This document shows, in pieces, positions 19,415 to 21,020 of a stretch of 21,020 bases of DNA (the stretch's first letter is position 1; each line of letters starts with the position of its first letter). The DNA is taken from positions 1 through 21,020 of IMG/VR virus record IMGVR_UViG_3300031512_000011. One strand, given 5' to 3'. Source of the DNA: a virus. A program made the position numbers and the translations under genes. The notes under the pieces were generated by a model, which had not been told where the DNA came from, searched no databases, and was given only the letters and a program-made list of their open reading frames with translations.

Positions 19415-19892
19415 AGTAGTCACTTTCTTAAAGGTCAAGACCGCGCAGGGAGACGATTTGCATATCACCATGCGCGGCGATGACGAGGGTATCATCCTCG
19501 CGCTCATCGAGTACGTCGCCATGATGAGAAGTAAAGGATATTTCCAATTTCCGGACTTTCCCCAGCCCTCTCCCCAACCTCAACCCCCGCAAACCGTCCA
19601 ACCCAAGCCGTCTCCACCCCCTGCCCAGACCACCCCGCCTCCCCCTCCAAAGGATAACGGAACGGGCGAAACAGAGGAAATCGATGTCGTAAAACTGCGC
19701 CGAATCGTCAGCAAGACCGGCGCAGACATCTTGGTCGTATTTGCCTCAGACAACGCCGAGTTTTTCTACTATGATAAAAACCACCCTTCTCACTGGGTGC
19801 AGTGGCCGCTCCGCACCGACTTCTCCCCGCCGGACGGCATGAAGCGTGCCAGGGTGGATGTCGAAAAGAAAAGAGTTCTGTCTTTTATCTGA
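19401..19892 (+). CDS. Unknown protein with proline-rich linker
   Basis: The 163 residues form two small domains. Residues 1-48 are beta then helix (TFLKVKTAQGDDLHITMRGD, LALIEYVAMMRSKGYF), and residues about 95-163 are a second alpha/beta part (VVKLRRIVSKTGADILVVFA, then strands to RVDVEKKRVLSFI). The Pro/Gln-rich linker at about 50-88 has many PQP, PPP and PSP triplets. I do not recognise either domain. Long PQ linkers occur in phage single-strand-binding and recombination-associated proteins, but there is no OB-fold evidence. ATG 19401 follows AAAGGA (19384-19389) and overlaps the regulator gene by 14 bases. Confidence 0.65.
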   Translation: MEEAKVVTFLKVKTAQGDDLHITMRGDDEGIILALIEYVAMMRSKGYFQFPDFPQPSPQPQPPQTVQPKPSPPPAQTTPPPPPKDNGTGETEEIDVVKLRRIVSKTGADILVVFASDNAEFFYYDKNHPSHWVQWPLRTDFSPPDGMKRARVDVEKKRVLSFI

Positions 19893-19904
19893 GGGGGAAA
19901 AAAG

Positions 19905-20648
19905 ATGAATTGGTGGGAAGGCGAGGAATATAAAGACTACGCCCAGGCGATATGCACGGTCTCCGGGCTGTCGCCTGGGCAGTATCATTATGGGCAAGTA
20001 CTGCTTGCCCCAAACGGCGCTTATGGAGCTTACGGACTCAAGCAGCGCTCGAAATCCGTCAGCTCCGAAACGCTTGTCCTGGTCGGATACTGTCCGATGC
20101 GCTGGATTATCCAGTTATCTCAGGATTTGCGCATCGTCTTTGATTTCTGGCCCTGCGGAGAGTCCTCTCCGCAGGGTTATGAGAACCTGGGCATGGAGGA
20201 CATCATGTTCTTCGACAACGACGCCTCCAGGCTCAAGACGATTAGTGCCTTGGGAGACGCGCAAATCTCCGTTTCCCTCCGCAACATCTACGAAGCCATG
20301 TTTTCCGTCTGGGAGGGAAAGCGGAAAATAAGCGCCAACCCGTTTTACAAGATGCAGGGGGGATATGCTTCTTACACTTATTCCATCCTCCGCTACGCCG
20401 AGCTGCTTGTCAACGACGACACGCGCCTGTTCATCCGCAACTACCCCGATGGGGAATTTCTCCCCATCGGTCAGGCGAATCTCGAACAGGCCATCAATGA
20501 CCTGCTCAACGGCACAGACACGGTGTATTTAGGAGATGTCTATAAAATCGAGCAGAACGTCAAGCTTCTCGAAAAGCTACTCAAGCGCGAAGAAACCGCG
20601 TTGCAAATCTATTTACAGCTTGCAGAAAGGAGGAAAAACAAAGAATGA
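19905..20648 (+). CDS. Unknown 247-residue protein
   Basis: Not recognised. The first half is beta-rich with many Gly, Tyr and Trp (MNWWEGEEYKDYAQAICTV, then SPGQYHYGQVLL and WIIQLSQDLRIVFDFWPCG). The second half is helical (YSILRYAELLVNDDTRLFIR, then EQNVKLLEKLLKREETALQI), ending in a charged tail ERRKNKE. No catalytic motif, membrane segment or signal peptide is seen. ATG 19905 is preceded by the purine run GAGGGGGAAAAAAG (19891-19904), a serviceable ribosome site, 12 bases after the previous stop. It ends in an ATGA overlap with the next gene, so the two may be functionally linked. Confidence 0.65.
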   Translation: MNWWEGEEYKDYAQAICTVSGLSPGQYHYGQVLLAPNGAYGAYGLKQRSKSVSSETLVLVGYCPMRWIIQLSQDLRIVFDFWPCGESSPQGYENLGMEDIMFFDNDASRLKTISALGDAQISVSLRNIYEAMFSVWEGKRKISANPFYKMQGGYASYTYSILRYAELLVNDDTRLFIRNYPDGEFLPIGQANLEQAINDLLNGTDTVYLGDVYKIEQNVKLLEKLLKREETALQIYLQLAERRKNKE

Positions 20649-21020
20649 AAGTCGACATCAACTCATGCTATGTCATCGACAAAAATCATTACGTTTTTTG
20701 CGGTGACATCTGCGACCCGCGCTTTGTCTCCGATGTTCTGTCCCCGTCTCTACCCCCTTATTTTGACCATATCTTCATCGACCCGCACTGGGGGACGGTT
20801 ACCTTGCGTGTAGTCTACGATGAGCTTGGTCTTCCCCAGCCTTCGTATCCGGACTATCTCTCATCGCTTTTTGTTCTCTGTGCTTTACATTCCATTTCGA
20901 GCTCAACCATTGCCGTTGCCGCCCCGCCCCGCGCGCCGGGTTTGGTTTTCAACGAGCTATTCAAGCTCGGCTTCACCCAGTCCTGGCGGGTTCTCGTCCC
21001 TTATGGGATTGGGGATTTCG
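20645..21020 (+). CDS. Possible methyltransferase-like protein (partial, runs off the window)
   Basis: The first 125 residues of a protein starting MKVDINSCYVIDKNHYVFCG. The run YVFCGDICDP (residues 16-25), followed at 41-50 by DHIFIDPHWG, resembles the acidic strand and DPPY/DPPW catalytic motif of amino-methylating DNA methyltransferases, with DPHW in place of DPPW. A following Rossmann-like alternation (SSLFVLCALHSISSSTIAVA) fits. The missing C-terminal part prevents a firm call; it could also be a diverged, inactive relative. GAAAGGAGG (20627-20641 region, GCAGAAAGGAGGAAAAACAAAG) supplies the ribosome site for ATG 20645, which overlaps the preceding stop as ATGA. Confidence 0.45.
   Translation, partial: MKVDINSCYVIDKNHYVFCGDICDPRFVSDVLSPSLPPYFDHIFIDPHWGTVTLRVVYDELGLPQPSYPDYLSSLFVLCALHSISSSTIAVAAPPRAPGLVFNELFKLGFTQSWRVLVPYGIGDF

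Overview
The window reads as about 21 kb of a tailed double-stranded DNA bacteriophage genome (virion or prophage) with siphovirus-type, non-contractile tail genes. Every supported gene is on the + strand. Genes are tightly packed, mostly with ATGA or TGATG stop/start overlaps, and several ribosome binding sites fit a bacterial 16S 3' end of the CACCTCCTTTC type. The promoters are plain sigma-70 consensus. I see no integrase, CI-like repressor, terminase or capsid gene, so the sequence does not settle whether the phage is temperate. The host cannot be named. Base composition is moderately GC-rich, except for a distinctly AT-rich island in the tail-fibre region (about 8400-9480).

Region 1 (1-9568) is the tail module: the end of a connector-type gene, the tail tube protein, a tail assembly chaperone with a -1 frameshift extension, the tape measure protein, two distal tail/baseplate proteins, a short beta-helix-like protein, a long tail fibre and a tail-fibre assembly chaperone. 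Region 2 (9583-11055) is the lysis cassette: a zinc-ribbon protein, a coiled-coil membrane protein, a small holin candidate and an M23 peptidase endolysin.

Region 3 (11056-11355) has no protein gene. It holds two back-to-back cassettes, each a consensus promoter, a small hairpin and an intrinsic terminator, which look like two RNAs of about 70 nt. The second RNA displays an 8-nt loop, TTAGCTCC, that is the exact complement of the GGAGCTAA Shine-Dalgarno region of the helicase gene and of two genes that share a duplicated promoter-leader. Region 4 (11356-13749) is replication: a DnaD/lambda-O-like initiator whose coding sequence contains four 17-bp iterons and an AT-rich repeat tract (a likely origin inside the gene), followed by a DnaB-type helicase.

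Region 5 (13750-18407) is one operon behind a strong extended -10 promoter: an unknown 102-aa protein, a MoxR-family AAA+ ATPase, a VWA/MIDAS protein, a zinc-site partner, several small unknown or membrane/exported proteins, and a Vsr-like PD-(D/E)XK nuclease. The promoter-leader of this operon is copied, at roughly 90 percent identity by eye, at 18387-18515, where it drives region 6 (18498-21020). Region 6 holds a 56-aa zinc ribbon, a conserved phage protein of unknown role, a ribbon-helix-helix regulator, a proline-rich protein, an unknown 247-aa protein and the start of a possible methyltransferase-like protein.

The most interesting signals are regulatory: the twin small-RNA cassettes, the match between the RNA2 loop and the shared ribosome binding sites, the duplicated promoter-leader with 11-bp tandem operator-like repeats, and the iterons embedded in the initiator gene. 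The phage-borne MoxR-VWA pair is the main protein-level curiosity.
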